From NCBI RefSeq assembly GCF_014898815.1, contig NW_026515454.1:496001-560000 (forward strand): DNA of 64,000 nt, in the 5' to 3' direction. A model generated the notes under the pieces. It made no database searches. It saw nothing but the letters and a program-made list of their open reading frames with translations, and was not told the DNA's origin. Every line of letters begins with the position of its first letter. Position 1 is the first letter of the stretch. The stretch comes from Panonychus citri. Taxonomy: Eukaryota; Arthropoda; Arachnida; Trombidiformes; Tetranychidae. The position numbers were made by a program, and so were the translations under genes. Positions 21,849-33,733 of the stretch are shown one piece after another.

Positions 21849-24800
21849 ATGAGCTTGAAAACAATATTGAGAAATTTTCTCAATCACTTTGAAACGCTGG
21901 AGGAGAGACGCAAATGTCCCAATGATGACGAAGATTTATACGCAATTGAATTTCAATCTCTCAAAGAATTAACTGAATCTCTTAAACGTGAAAATTTCTA
22001 CGCCTGTAAACATGGACTTAAAGACGTTAATAGAAAGAAAAATCGATACAAAGATATTCTTCCATGTAAGTATCTAATTCCTCTTCCGATTAACTAATTG
22101 TTTCAAACTTGTAAATTGATCAGCGAAAGAAAGAAACAAAAATGAAAACTTGATTCTAATAACTAATCCAATTCTCTGATTTCTTTTTCTTCTAGATGAT
22201 TATAGTCGAGTGATTCTAAGTGAATACCCTGGTGTTCCTGGGTCCGATTATGTTAACGCCAATTTTGTTCGTGGATCAACGGGATCGGCCTGTGCCTACG
22301 TCGCTTCTCAAGGTCCACTTCCTAATACCGTTGTTGATTTTTGGCGTTTAATTTGGGAATGTGAGGTTCGGGTCATCGTAATGGCCTGTAATGAAACCGA
22401 ATCGGGAAAATATAAATGTGAAACTTATTGGCCTGCAGTTAATGATCAGGAACAACAATATGGCAATATAACTGGTAAGCAAATTAGATGATCAATTAAC
22501 TTTCCCTTTTTTTCAACTAATCAACCAAGTGAAAGTTAAATTAATTCAAATTACCTGCATTGTTTTTCATTTACCTGTACATCAAAGTTAATCATAATTA
22601 CCACTAGATTAACATCAGAATTAACTTATTGGTTTAGGTTTTTTTCACGTTTATAACTTTGCATAATTAGTGTAATAGTTTTAAGGACATTTACTATTCA
22701 TGATTTTGATTGTAATCAGTGAATTTTAATTCTTGAAGCCCTTGATTTACTTTTACATTAACTGATTTACTCACATTAATTTTGTTACCTCAACAATTAG
22801 TTGATAATCTACATGATGAGTATAATTATTTTTCATCAACTTTTTTCAACTCAATTCAAACTTTTCTGGTTAAATCATAATTGTTGTCATCTTTTTGTTA
22901 TCATTGATTCACAACAATCATGACTACTTAATGATGTTGTCAATTCGTTGGTTGAATTGTTATTTTCTTGTGATACATTATTTTACACTAATCGTGTTGT
23001 ATTATTATTGAACAATTAGTTAATTCTAATTTTACTTTTTTCTTTTATTATTTGATTCTTTTATTTTCTTCACCTCTTTTCAACAGCTCAACAGATCGAT
23101 TGGAGACAAGTTTGTCCCGATTTTCTGGTTCGCACCTTTAGGATTACATGTGACAACAAAGAACGAATTGTTTGCCAATTCCATTATACAACTTGGCCTG
23201 ATCACGGGGTTCCCACGACGGTCGGACCGATTTTGGAGCTTGTCAGGTTAATGAGAGATGTCCAAGCAACTGAGGCAACACCAATTCTGGTTCACTGTAG
23301 TGCGGGTTGTGGCCGAACGGGTACAATTTGTAGTATAGATTATGTTTGGGCTCTTCTACGAACGGGAAAACTAGAAGAAGGTCAGTTGGTCATTTGGTTT
23401 TCTTTTCTCTAAGAATCGGGTACCAAGAAGAAAAAGTTACAGTTAACGATTGATGATCGACCCTTGGGTTTACAGTTTACAACTCCAATTGATTTTTTCC
23501 CTTTATAATCAATAAGAAAAATACTTGTATCAATTGTAATCGCTTCTCCTTTTTCTCCTTGATCAGTTATAATCGAAATCCATTATCGTTTATTAATTGT
23601 TTTGCTCTCTTTTATTTCTTTAGATTTCAGTTTATATAAAATCATCCATGAGATGAGGAGACAAAGGATCGCAATGGTTCAGACTCAGGAACAGTATATA
23701 CTTTGTTATCGAGCCGTTGCTGCGCTTTTCGAGCAACAATTAAAGGTTATTGATGCTCATACATATGAAAACTTGGACGAAGATGGTGAACCATATCATA
23801 AGTAAGTTAAATTAAATTACGAAATTCAAATATTCAAGTTATATTTGTGTGTCTCAATTGGAGGAAATGAAATGTGATTGTTGTTTTTATTGATTGACTA
23901 CAATTTAAAGGCTATTTTATTCTGATTGTTAGTCAACTATCCATGCGAAAGTTAAGAGAAACAGCCAATAGATTGTTAATAGATTTCGATGATTACATTT
24001 CCGCTCTTCTTTACAATCAATTTGGAAATAAATTGTTTGTGGAAAAAGTTACGCAAAGATTAGCCCGTTTTTTATGATCTCTTTTTTGTTCATCGCTTGT
24101 TATACTCTTGATTTACTTTTCATTCATCTAATTCATTTCTCTTTTTGTTATGATTTACGTTTGATTTTTTATTCTTCTTGTTTCTCTTTCTAAAAAGGTT
24201 TGCTGAGGAAGCGAATTCAAGTTCTGATGATGAAGAAAGCTCGCCAGGTATCAGTGAAGCAGAAATTCATTATCGACTTGAAAGAAGTGCCACTTTTCCG
24301 AGTAAAGATATGAAACAATTGGTTGACTCTTGGAAGATTAAAAAAATGACAGCTACTCCATCCACAGAATTACCTTCACATCCTTCAGGTGAGTGACCTG
24401 GTCATTTGTTGACCCTTTTCAAGGATAAAGGGGATGGATGATATAAAGAGAAGAATTAAAAATTTCATTGCTTACAATTGAAATTTTTTTTTCTTTTTTT
24501 GTTCAATCATATTTTCCATTTAAAAACTCATCCTTCGTCTTTTTATCTCTCCCTCTCTCTCTTTCTCACTCGTTTTTCTTTCTACAGATTCAATGATATT
24601 CAATGAAAATCAAGGTAGTCATGATAATAAACAGGAAAAGTTGATCGGGAAGGCAACAGTGATACGTCGTCCAAGCATAGCGAAGTTTAAAGCGATGTTT
24701 GGTTCAATGGAATTGGCTCATCATCAACTTCGCTCTCAACATTCCCAATCTCATCCTCATCATCTTCACAATACATCACATTTTCGTCCATTGGAACCTC

Positions 24801-26957
24801 CTCGTTTGGAAACTCCCTCTGATAACGGTAACAATAACAATCCAAACAACAACGATCTTTCCAACAAAAGTACCAACAACGGAAACAATAACAACTATTT
24901 CCATGGGAACAATTTTTCATCACGTTTTCAGGACTCCGATTGTACAGATTCGGTGACCACTTCAGACCAAGAAACTGAAAATGACCGTGAACCCTCATCT
25001 CAAATTACCGCCAATCCTTTATGTGAACCTAAAAAACCGTTTTCCTATTTGGCTCCAGAGCAACTTAAAGCTTTTAGCGCTCATCATCTTAATCATAATC
25101 ATTATCAACAAAAACAACAACAACAACAACAACAAAAACCTCCTTCATCACCTTCACCTCCTCCACCACCTCAACTAATCGGAGATACGAGTAATCGAGA
25201 CACAGCTGATGATGAAATTGATGGTCAGCCAACCTATGAATCTCCAGCAGATATAATCAGACGCCGACAACAACAACTTCATCTTCATCAACAGAAGCAA
25301 CAACATCATATTAATCAACTACAATTACAACGTCAACAGCAACAATCACAGTTTCCCCGCATCCGATGTTCCAACGATCATTTGATGATGGAATGATTAA
25401 TCTAATGAATAAACATCGTTCGAGTCTATTAAAAGATTTACCTCCTCCACCTAAACCCCCAAGGACATTTCAATATGGTACAAAAGGCAATACAATCTCT
25501 CATATGAATGGTCGCGCCCTTTTAAGTCCACTGGAATCAAATAATAGCGGTCGTATCATAGTTTCCGTTGCTAAAAGGTAATTTAAATTACTGTTTCTTA
25601 CAATAGTTCAATTAACTTGATTGTTTTCTTTTTCAATTCTATCCAGAGTAAGACCTCGAATTCACATTCCCGATGATGAACGACCTTCGTTTCCTGAATC
25701 TAAAAGTCACAATGATCTCTATTCGGCTTCAACTTATTCTAATTTACCATTTTCTTTTGCTCGATCGTCACCAGCACCTCCACCTTCAGCTCCTTCGAGC
25801 ACCATAACATCTCAATCTTCCCAAGTAAATCAGTATTATGGTTATATTTCATCTGGAAAACATCAATTGGATAAATTAAGTCAAGATTCAAATAATCAAC
25901 CACTTTACGAACGATTAAAACATGACCTTTTCCAAACACAAACCAATGGGCATGAACTATCGTTGAGTGGTAGATCATTACTCCGTCCACCAATACATCG
26001 AATGCCTTTAACTAATGTAAACAAAATAATTAACTGTGGAGGTGGAATCGGAATTGGTGGAGGAAATGATGGATTACCACAGTTTCTTTCACCTCATCGA
26101 AATTTACCCGAACCCAATCGTTTTGGTAATTTAACAGTTCGACGAGAAATAACAAGTCCACCACTTTTAATGCAGAATCCACATCAATCCAATCAATTGG
26201 TATCTCGAAATCATGGAATCTTTCCCGGTCTTAATGGTCAGAATTTACTTCATCCGATACCATCATGTCCACGTCCTCCAATCAAACTTCCCGATTGTAA
26301 TGACCTGAGAAGTGTCGCCGGTGATAATAATAAAATAGGACAACAAGCAACTTCAAATATTAAAATGAATTCATTCAATAGCAATTGTAGTAACAATCAA
26401 CAGTCGGAACAACAACAAATCAACCGGTCAAACGGTAATAATAATAAACCAAATCAAAGTAACAACGGTACACCTCGAAGTGGAATCCCAATCTCAGCAA
26501 CTCCAACACCAGGAACACCGATTGGAAGTAAATTTAATAACAATAAAAGCAACGAGCACAATAACAATATGAACAATAACACCAGTGATAAAAGTTCATT
26601 AGAAGTTGGTGTTCGTACTAATGAAAATAAGAAAAAATCAACCAAATCAAACAGTAAAAGTGATTCTAAACTTGGTAATCAAGTTAATCAAGGGAATCAA
26701 GAGACTAAGAAACATTCATCATTCTCGTTTTCTAGTACATTTTCCCGTTTCGTAAAACAACAAAATCGAAAAGCTCAGCTAGTCCTAATCAACAATCAGG
26801 CCCACAATCTATTCCCGGTAATTAAAGTTAACCCCAATTGTCTAGATAAATAATTAATCACTAATTTGTTTTTCTCTCATCTTTAGGTAACAATACAAAC
26901 ATACGACCACCTCATTCACACCGGTTTTCCCCTCCAACCCAATGGACGCAAGTTTAA
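21849..26957 (+). CDS. PTPN12: PTP-PEST family protein tyrosine phosphatase (PTPN12-like)
   Basis: Eight coding exons: 21849-22065, 22196-22474, 23087-23380, 23624-23801, 24198-24388, 24588-25577, 25647-26817 and 26887-26957. Phases fit if one base is restored in each of two homopolymers (CCCC at 25355-25358; TTTT/CCC at 26740-26746), giving about 1130 aa. The catalytic domain spans residues about 25-300: NRYKDILPYDYSRV, the WPD loop (TTWPDHGVP, about 200-208), and the signature HCSAGCGRTG with nucleophile Cys about 236 and Arg about 242. The exon-intron pattern and N-terminus are PEST-type. The long tail is low-complexity, rich in Asn, Gln, His, Pro and Ser, with a PPPPKPPRTF proline motif suited to SH3 binding. 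It ends FSPPTQWTQV, resembling the PPSEWT end of vertebrate PTP-PEST. Family members dephosphorylate Cas/paxillin-type adhesion proteins and are cytosolic. Which of PTPN12/18/22 is closest cannot be told by eye. Confidence 0.92.
23933..24077 (+). CDS. Possible alternative terminal exon of the phosphatase
   Basis: After an AG at 23931-23932, 48 codons stay open in exactly the phase left by the exon ending at 23801, then stop at TGA 24075-24077. The peptide (QLSMRKLRETANRLLIDFDD...VEKVTQRLARFL) is helical-looking and not low-complexity. Use of this exon would give a short isoform of about 370 aa containing little more than the catalytic domain. The polypyrimidine tract is weak, and chance openness in an intron cannot be excluded. 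Confidence 0.3.
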
Positions 26958-27453
26958 TTTTCTACCTGAAATGAATTAATTAGTTATTATCCAATCTATT
27001 GATGAACAATTAGTGGTGATGATTAATGATCTGATTAATGAAAATGAAAAGCAATTGTATCGTGCAATAAACGACCATCTTTTGCCGTTGATTTACCACT
27101 TTGATTCACTTCCATCCGAAACAAAAATAAGGCCAAATATAATATTTGACCAAAAATCTAATCTAATTGTACAACATTGATCAATCTTTATTATTTATAA
27201 TCAATCAATAATTGATATTAATTAATTATTTTTTGTCGAAATCTTTTCTTTCATATAAACCCAACTTTTTGAAACAATCAGTTGGGAAAACTCAACCAAC
27301 ATGTTCAATTTTCTTGTAAAAAAAAAAACAATTCCCACACTTAATCAAATTGAATCAAATTTAATTTCGTTTACAAAAATAAATCAACTTTCAGATTTAA
27401 TTGATTCGAATTCTGTCATTTTTTTGAATTTCGCGCGCATTTTGTTTCTTTTC
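26958..27453. other. PTP 3' UTR and KANSL1 upstream region
   Basis: AATAAA at 27066-27071, 109 nt past the stop codon, is the likely phosphatase polyadenylation signal. The rest is AT-rich with no gene and ends in a GC-richer stretch (TTCGCGCGCATT) just before the KANSL1 promoter motifs. Confidence 0.55.
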
Positions 27454-27483
27454 GTATCCAGGCAACGGTCCGGAGGCGGAAGC
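27454..27483 (+). promoter_or_regulatory. KANSL1 promoter module resembling that of the eL40 gene
   Basis: GTATCCAGGCAAC (27454-27466) is X-box-like with a one-base spacer. CCGGAGGCGGAAGC (27470-27483) parallels CCGGAAACGGAAAC upstream of the eL40 fusion gene, in the same order and close spacing. Confidence 0.5.
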
Positions 27484-27583
27484 TCTTGAGAGAGATTTTT
27501 TTCTTTGGTTTTTGTTGTTTACTTTAATTGTGATTGTAATTGTTAATTTTGATTAGCAATTAATTTAATTTAATCTATCCAAG

Positions 27584-27772
27584 GTAAGATTAGAAGGTTC
27601 ATCTTGTCCATTTCATGTTAATTTAGTGTATATTTGAATGTTTTGTTGACCAAATTAACTTCGGTGGATTTTGTCTACTTTGTGTTTATGTTTTGTTTTT
27701 CTATATTTGGTTTGTTAATATTTTTTTTCTTCTTGTTCTTCTCTTTTGTTTGGTTATTGGTTTTTATAATAG
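27584..27772 (+). other. KANSL1 5' UTR intron
   Basis: The donor CCAAG|GTAAG and acceptor ATAATAG sit directly before the ATG. The eL40 gene has the same arrangement (TCAAG|GTAAG at 16735/16736, TTATAG|ATG). The two introns also share ATATTTGGTTTGTTAAT followed by a T-rich tract, and a GTTTTG/GTTGACCAAATTA block. Confidence 0.7.
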
Positions 27773-30700
27773 ATGCAGATCTTTGTTAAAAATTTGGCAG
27801 AGAGAGAAAAAAGGACAGATTCATTGATCAAGAGGATAAAAAGGATTCAATGGCGACAATTGGAATCTCATACAACGGAAGAGCTTGAATCATTTTATGA
27901 GCGACAGTCAAAATTAGTCTCAACTTTAGATCCACCTAAACCATTACCTCATAAATTAACATCATCTACAAATCCTCCGACAATTCAAACAGGTGATCAA
28001 ATTAAATCATCAACTGATTCACCAGTTAACAACATTTTAGATCCATCATTAATTAATCAAAATTCTGGTCTGCCAACTTCGTATAATAGTAATAATAATA
28101 ATAACCCAACAACATCATCCACTACAACACCTAAAGATGAACCAACTATTCCTGATGAACAATTAACTTCCACTAAACCAAAATCAGAGGGAGATGTGAA
28201 ACAGTCAAAAAAATCAAACTCCGGATCTTCAACAGCCAATGCACCACCGGTAGTCAATCAATTATTTAATAATTTTACACCTTCAATATTAGATTGTGCT
28301 GAAGATGAGCTCTTACGATCGGCTGTTGGTATTATCACAGCGAACCTTAAACTCCTTGAATATAGTTATGATTCTGATGCTACTGAAAGTAGTTCGGGAG
28401 GTGAAAGTTGTGATGAATTTGAAAACGTTTTCAGTGACAATTTTTCCAGAACAAATACTAGTTCCAACATTTTAGAACCAATTGAAAGAAAAGCAAATTG
28501 GAGATGGTTAAATGAACGAAGCGCTATTGCCTCTCGATGGACATGGTTACAGGCTCAAGTTGCTGATTTAGAATTTAAAATTAGACAACAAAATGAAATG
28601 TATCGCCAATTAAGAGCTAGCAAAGGATCAATAGCCTTTTATTGTAAAGAAGCTCCAACCAATAATTCAATACCAAATAGTTTAACAAAATCATCATTAA
28701 CAGCAACACCAAGAGCAACACCATCATCATCTTCAATTTGGACACAACAACCAACATGTTCAACATCTTTACCAATGAACACATCGCCATCAACAACCAC
28801 ACCAAAAACTCCTTTACTCTCAAAACCTTGTATCCAAATACCACCAATAACACTGTCCACCCCGCCATCAACACCTAATCTAGATTCATTAGAAAACACC
28901 AGTAGTACAACCACAACTACAACCACAACCACATCAACAACCACAACTGATAGTCTATCAATTGATGTTAGCTCATTTAAATTTGCAAAGAATACACCAT
29001 CTTCCAATTATAATAGTAACAACAATAATAATAATTCTGGTAAACTTACCAACATGTTAGGATCTAACAATGGAACACTTAACACCCAAGGTAATCTGAG
29101 TTCCAGCAGTGGTCCAAATAGTAATGGTCTAAGTGATTACAGTTTACCTTCAGTTAATAGTGATTCAACAATTTCTTTATCTCCTCCATTGGAAAATTTG
29201 GCGGCCTCATCATCAAGAACCAATTCACCGCAACCATCATCTTCTAATCGTTTATCCTCTTTCGAATCTTCTTTACAAGAGTCAACAACAACAACTTCTA
29301 CAACCACAAGTACCACCACCACAACAACAACAACCACTACTTCTACTTTCTCTTCGTCTCCCTCAATCACAACAACTACTTCCACCCCAACCATCCGATC
29401 CTCATGTAACTCAACCTCTACACCACCAATTACAACAACAACAACAACAAGCGCAACTGGTACAACACCATCGATTGCACCACAAAAACAACCAGGAGGA
29501 TTAAACAAAGATTGTACTACTCCCTGTGGCGAGGAAAAGCACGATATCACATTAAACAGTGAGAAAGAGATTCACCACTGTGCCCGAACTTTACCATTGA
29601 AACAAATGCGGAAAAGGAAACTAGTCCGATCTTGTAATGCTATTACGGCCTCACGTAAAATCGCTCGTTACTCAACAGTCCAGTGTAGTTGCTCAAATTA
29701 TCCTAAATTTGTTTCGCCTTGTGTTTTATGCAACGGTCGCTTTAGTCATCTCCAAATGGTGGACACTGATTGTATGCCCAACTATGAACGGTACGCGCTT
29801 TTGGACCCAAGTTATCATCCGGTTTTATCGCTGCCCACTGGTGAGTTTAAACATCGAATATTTTTTTTCATCTTCTTCTCTTTTACCTTGATGGAGAAAG
29901 GGATATTTTTCGTAATTACTTCCTCATCTCTCTCTTTTTTTTTCTCTTACAAACTTAACGAATGCCTTACTTTTCCTACTATGTGAATATTCAAAGTTAT
30001 TCATTAGCTTGATGGAAATTTAGCTAATTACTTATGCATAACAATCATGATAATGATAACCAATTGAATCACAATTACACTTAGAAGAGATTCTTTGATT
30101 TCATTAGAAGGTGTATGTTGAGAATATGTTTAGTTGATTGTCGTTAATCATCTTAAGATTAAAACTCTCGTAATTGTGTAATTTTTTTATTAGAATTTGA
30201 ATTGTTGATGTGATATTAATTTTCTTTTGCAATTCTACTAATTATCTTATGAATAATTTAATTACTCTCATGCTTCGTTTTAGGATTAATTCTTTTCTTT
30301 TCTATAGTTGCTGATTATTCATTAATTATCTCTAATTAATTGATTGGTTTATTAAATCTTTCTAATCTTAATTAAGTTATCATTAGGCTGTATTAACTTT
30401 GCCAAACAATTCAGTGATTGTTTCACTTAAGTTGATTATCATTTTGATCAATCATTTAACTTTTGAGCTTCATCATGATGATGAAATAAAATCAATACAA
30501 ATGATATTAGTTTATCTTTATTTACGATTTTTCATTTAATTAAGTTTACATTCAATGTTTTTTTTTAAAACTGATTGAATGTCTTTTATTGTGTTTACTT
30601 GGCACCATTTAAAAACAATTAATTATTTTTTGATATTAATTAAAAGTGAGAATCAGTAGAAAACGTGTTTACATTGTTGAGTTGAATTTAGTAAAAGATA

Positions 30701-31210
30701 TTAATGTTTGATATTAATAATATTTAACTTAATAAATTGAAACAAATCTTATTGTTATTTAATTGTTATTAATCATCAGATTGTTTTGATTGATTTGATT
30801 AGATAGTTATTAGTTAACTGATTGTTTGGATTAAAAAAAAAACTTTTTTTCTCTCTGTTTTGCTTATTGAAAGAAAAATGTGAAAGTTGATTGAATAAGA
30901 AAAGATGATTATTATTATCAATAGGAAGAAGCTGAAATTATTGGATAAGTAATAACAATAATAAGAATAATAAATGATAATAGTTAATTATAATTCTCAA
31001 GTTAAATTCCAATAATAATGAGGGTTTAAAACTTTTATCAATAAAAGGTAATATGTGAAAGGATTTTGTCGGAAGAAGATAGTGAGAGGATAAACGATTG
31101 GATTAAGAGAAGAGAGAGAGAATGAAGATGAAGATGAAGGTGAAGAAAATTCTATAAAAATAGAATCAAAGATGAGGATGATAATGATTATGATGGTGAT
31201 GAAGAAAGAA

Positions 31211-31275
<65 letters not shown>

Positions 31276-33702
31276 GTGTTATTAATTGTCTAAGCCTGAC
31301 CATCATTTTCATCATCATGTGTCAAGTATTTTGTCTTCGTCTTGTTTTTGTTTATTGATGGAGAGTCATCATTATATTAACAATCAATATTAATAAATTT
31401 GTATTCTCCATCTTCTACCTCATAAACATCCTCCACATCTTCATCTTGATCCTTATAACTATCAAGTATTAATCCAATCTTTATCTTCAACATAAATATA
31501 TGATGAAATTATATAATGATTTTAATAAGATTAGAATAGTTGATTAACTATTTAAAAACAATGGATTGAGAAAAGTAGGAAGAAAACCTGACAACCGTAA
31601 AAGTATTTCAATGATGAAAATTGATGAATATGAAAGGATGATGATAAAAAAGAGAAAGATGATGTCAACAGATTCTGTCTCTTTCTTTTCTTTTCTTTTC
31701 CTTTCTGTTCTCATCTTCATCTCTATTTAGGTGATATAAAAATAATAAACAATTTTATCGATACTTATGTTTATGTTTATATTTTACTTCTTATTATGTA
31801 ATTTGTATGTGTATTCACTTTATAACCAAATACCTTGTTTCTATATTGGGCTGTTATTAATGATATATTTTTATACATTTTGATTCGAGAAAAAAAGTTA
31901 CCTTTGATAATGTTGATTCTGTTAATTGATTTTGACTAAATTAACTTAATAACCTCCTTTGATTGGAGCTCGACTCGTCTTGCTTGGCTCTACAAATCTA
32001 TTACCTGTCCCAAAATCTAATGTAGGAAAGTAGGTTTGACCACCGTGATGTTGTTGTTGTTGTTGTTGAACAGGTTGTTGCTGTGGTGAAGGATATTCTC
32101 TAATTTTATCACCTTTGATGGGCTCAGGTTCGTGATCGAAAGATGAATCATCATTTTGTGTTACAGGTCTTTGAATGGGCTCATAGTGTTGTGTATATGT
32201 TTGTTGAATGACTGGAGTTTGAACGACAGGTTCAGGAGCGGGTGCTGGGGGCGGTGGAGGAGGAGGTGGTGGTGGTGGGGCAGTTTTACTAGGAATTTCT
32301 CTGACTATCTGTGCTGGACTCCGATAAAATGTTTGCTTTGCTGGTTCTCTGTATATTATTTTGTCACTCACAATGTTTGGTGTTGTCTCTCCATGTGAGT
32401 GTATTTGATTGTCCATTCCAAAACAATCCATGGCTGCCATCATCATCCATGTGTCCATTGCTTGATTCATCATTTGATTATTAAGTTGATCAATTGGACT
32501 GTAAACGGGTTGATGTATGATCGGTGCTGATGGTTTAATTATAGGTTGAGGTGGTGGAGTGAATTCAGGCATAGGCATGGGAACCATCATGTATTTGATT
32601 GGTTGAGGTTGTGGTGGAGGTGGAGGTGGCGGTGGGGCCTGAACTGGTGCTGGAATCATCATGTAACCTGCTGATGATCCATAATTTGATTCTGATCCCC
32701 AACTTGAGCCAGAGTCCATTAGATTACCGAAAGGTCTCATATTTCGTAATGCAGCTAAATAATTTCCACTCATTCCACTCAATTTACCTTTTCCTTTCAT
32801 TCTAATGGAGAAAATGTTTTTTTTGAAGAAAAAAAAACAATTAATTTAACTCTAAATGACTAATTTATTGTCAAACAATTGACAATGAAAATCATTAAAG
32901 ATTTAAAATGATTGATCCGATTACTATAACATGAGATTAACATAGTCATGATTGATGCATCTTCTTAATTGAAGTGATTCAATTCAATGATTAGCATGTG
33001 ATGCATAACTAATTTGCTACTATTATTCAATTAATATAACAATTTAACTAGATTTTCCTAATAGAATATAATGTAAACTTTGTTTGCTCAATTGATTAGC
33101 TAATCATATTAGCGATTTAATTGAACAATTAAATGAATAAATGAGAAGATACTTACGGAAAGGGTATCGGAAGTAAAAGAATCTTTTTCCTAGGCTTTAA
33201 AGCCAACATTAAAGGTAGAACATCCTTAATCTTTTTCAGAACTTTCTTCTTCTTGAATCCATTTGCTTGATCACTTAGATTAATTAATAAAAGGCCAGCG
33301 CATAAAATAACAAACACTATAGTCCGCATCTTTGATGGATGTTGATCTTGATGATGGTGATGAAGTTAATTTTCGTTGACGTTAAACTGTTTGTTTTATT
33401 TGTATATTGTGTGATGATAATGATGATGATAGATGCAAATTGAACAACAATAAATGTATTAGATGAAAAACTTATACCAACTATGATTGAAAGCGAAGGA
33501 GAAAGTTTCTTTGATGGAGAGTAAATCAGTATCCATTTGGATATCGATGAGTCCATTTCTTTTAAAAGGATCTTTTAGGTCAAGCGTGGACGAGAGGGAG
33601 ATGAAGAGAAAAGAGGAGGGAGGGTGGAAGAGATGGAGAGTGAGAAGAAATTGACGAAATTGATGAAAAATGATGATGCGGATGTTGAATGAAGATGATG
33701 AT

Positions 33703-33733
<31 letters not shown>

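Noticed and set aside
24687..24998. Minus-strand Cys/Tyr-rich ORF opposite the phosphatase tail
   Set aside because: It is the complement of Asn/His repeat codons. The plus strand is coding and spliced in phase.
26818..26853. Phosphatase ending LFPVIKVNPNCLDK without splicing
   Set aside because: A consensus GTAATT donor at 26818 and a matching last exon give an end (PPTQWTQV) like that of PTP-PEST proteins. The read-through is intron.
28639..29550. Long minus-strand ORFs rich in Val opposite KANSL1
   Set aside because: They are shadows of Thr/Ser codon repeats (ACA/ACC) in the real KANSL1 exon.
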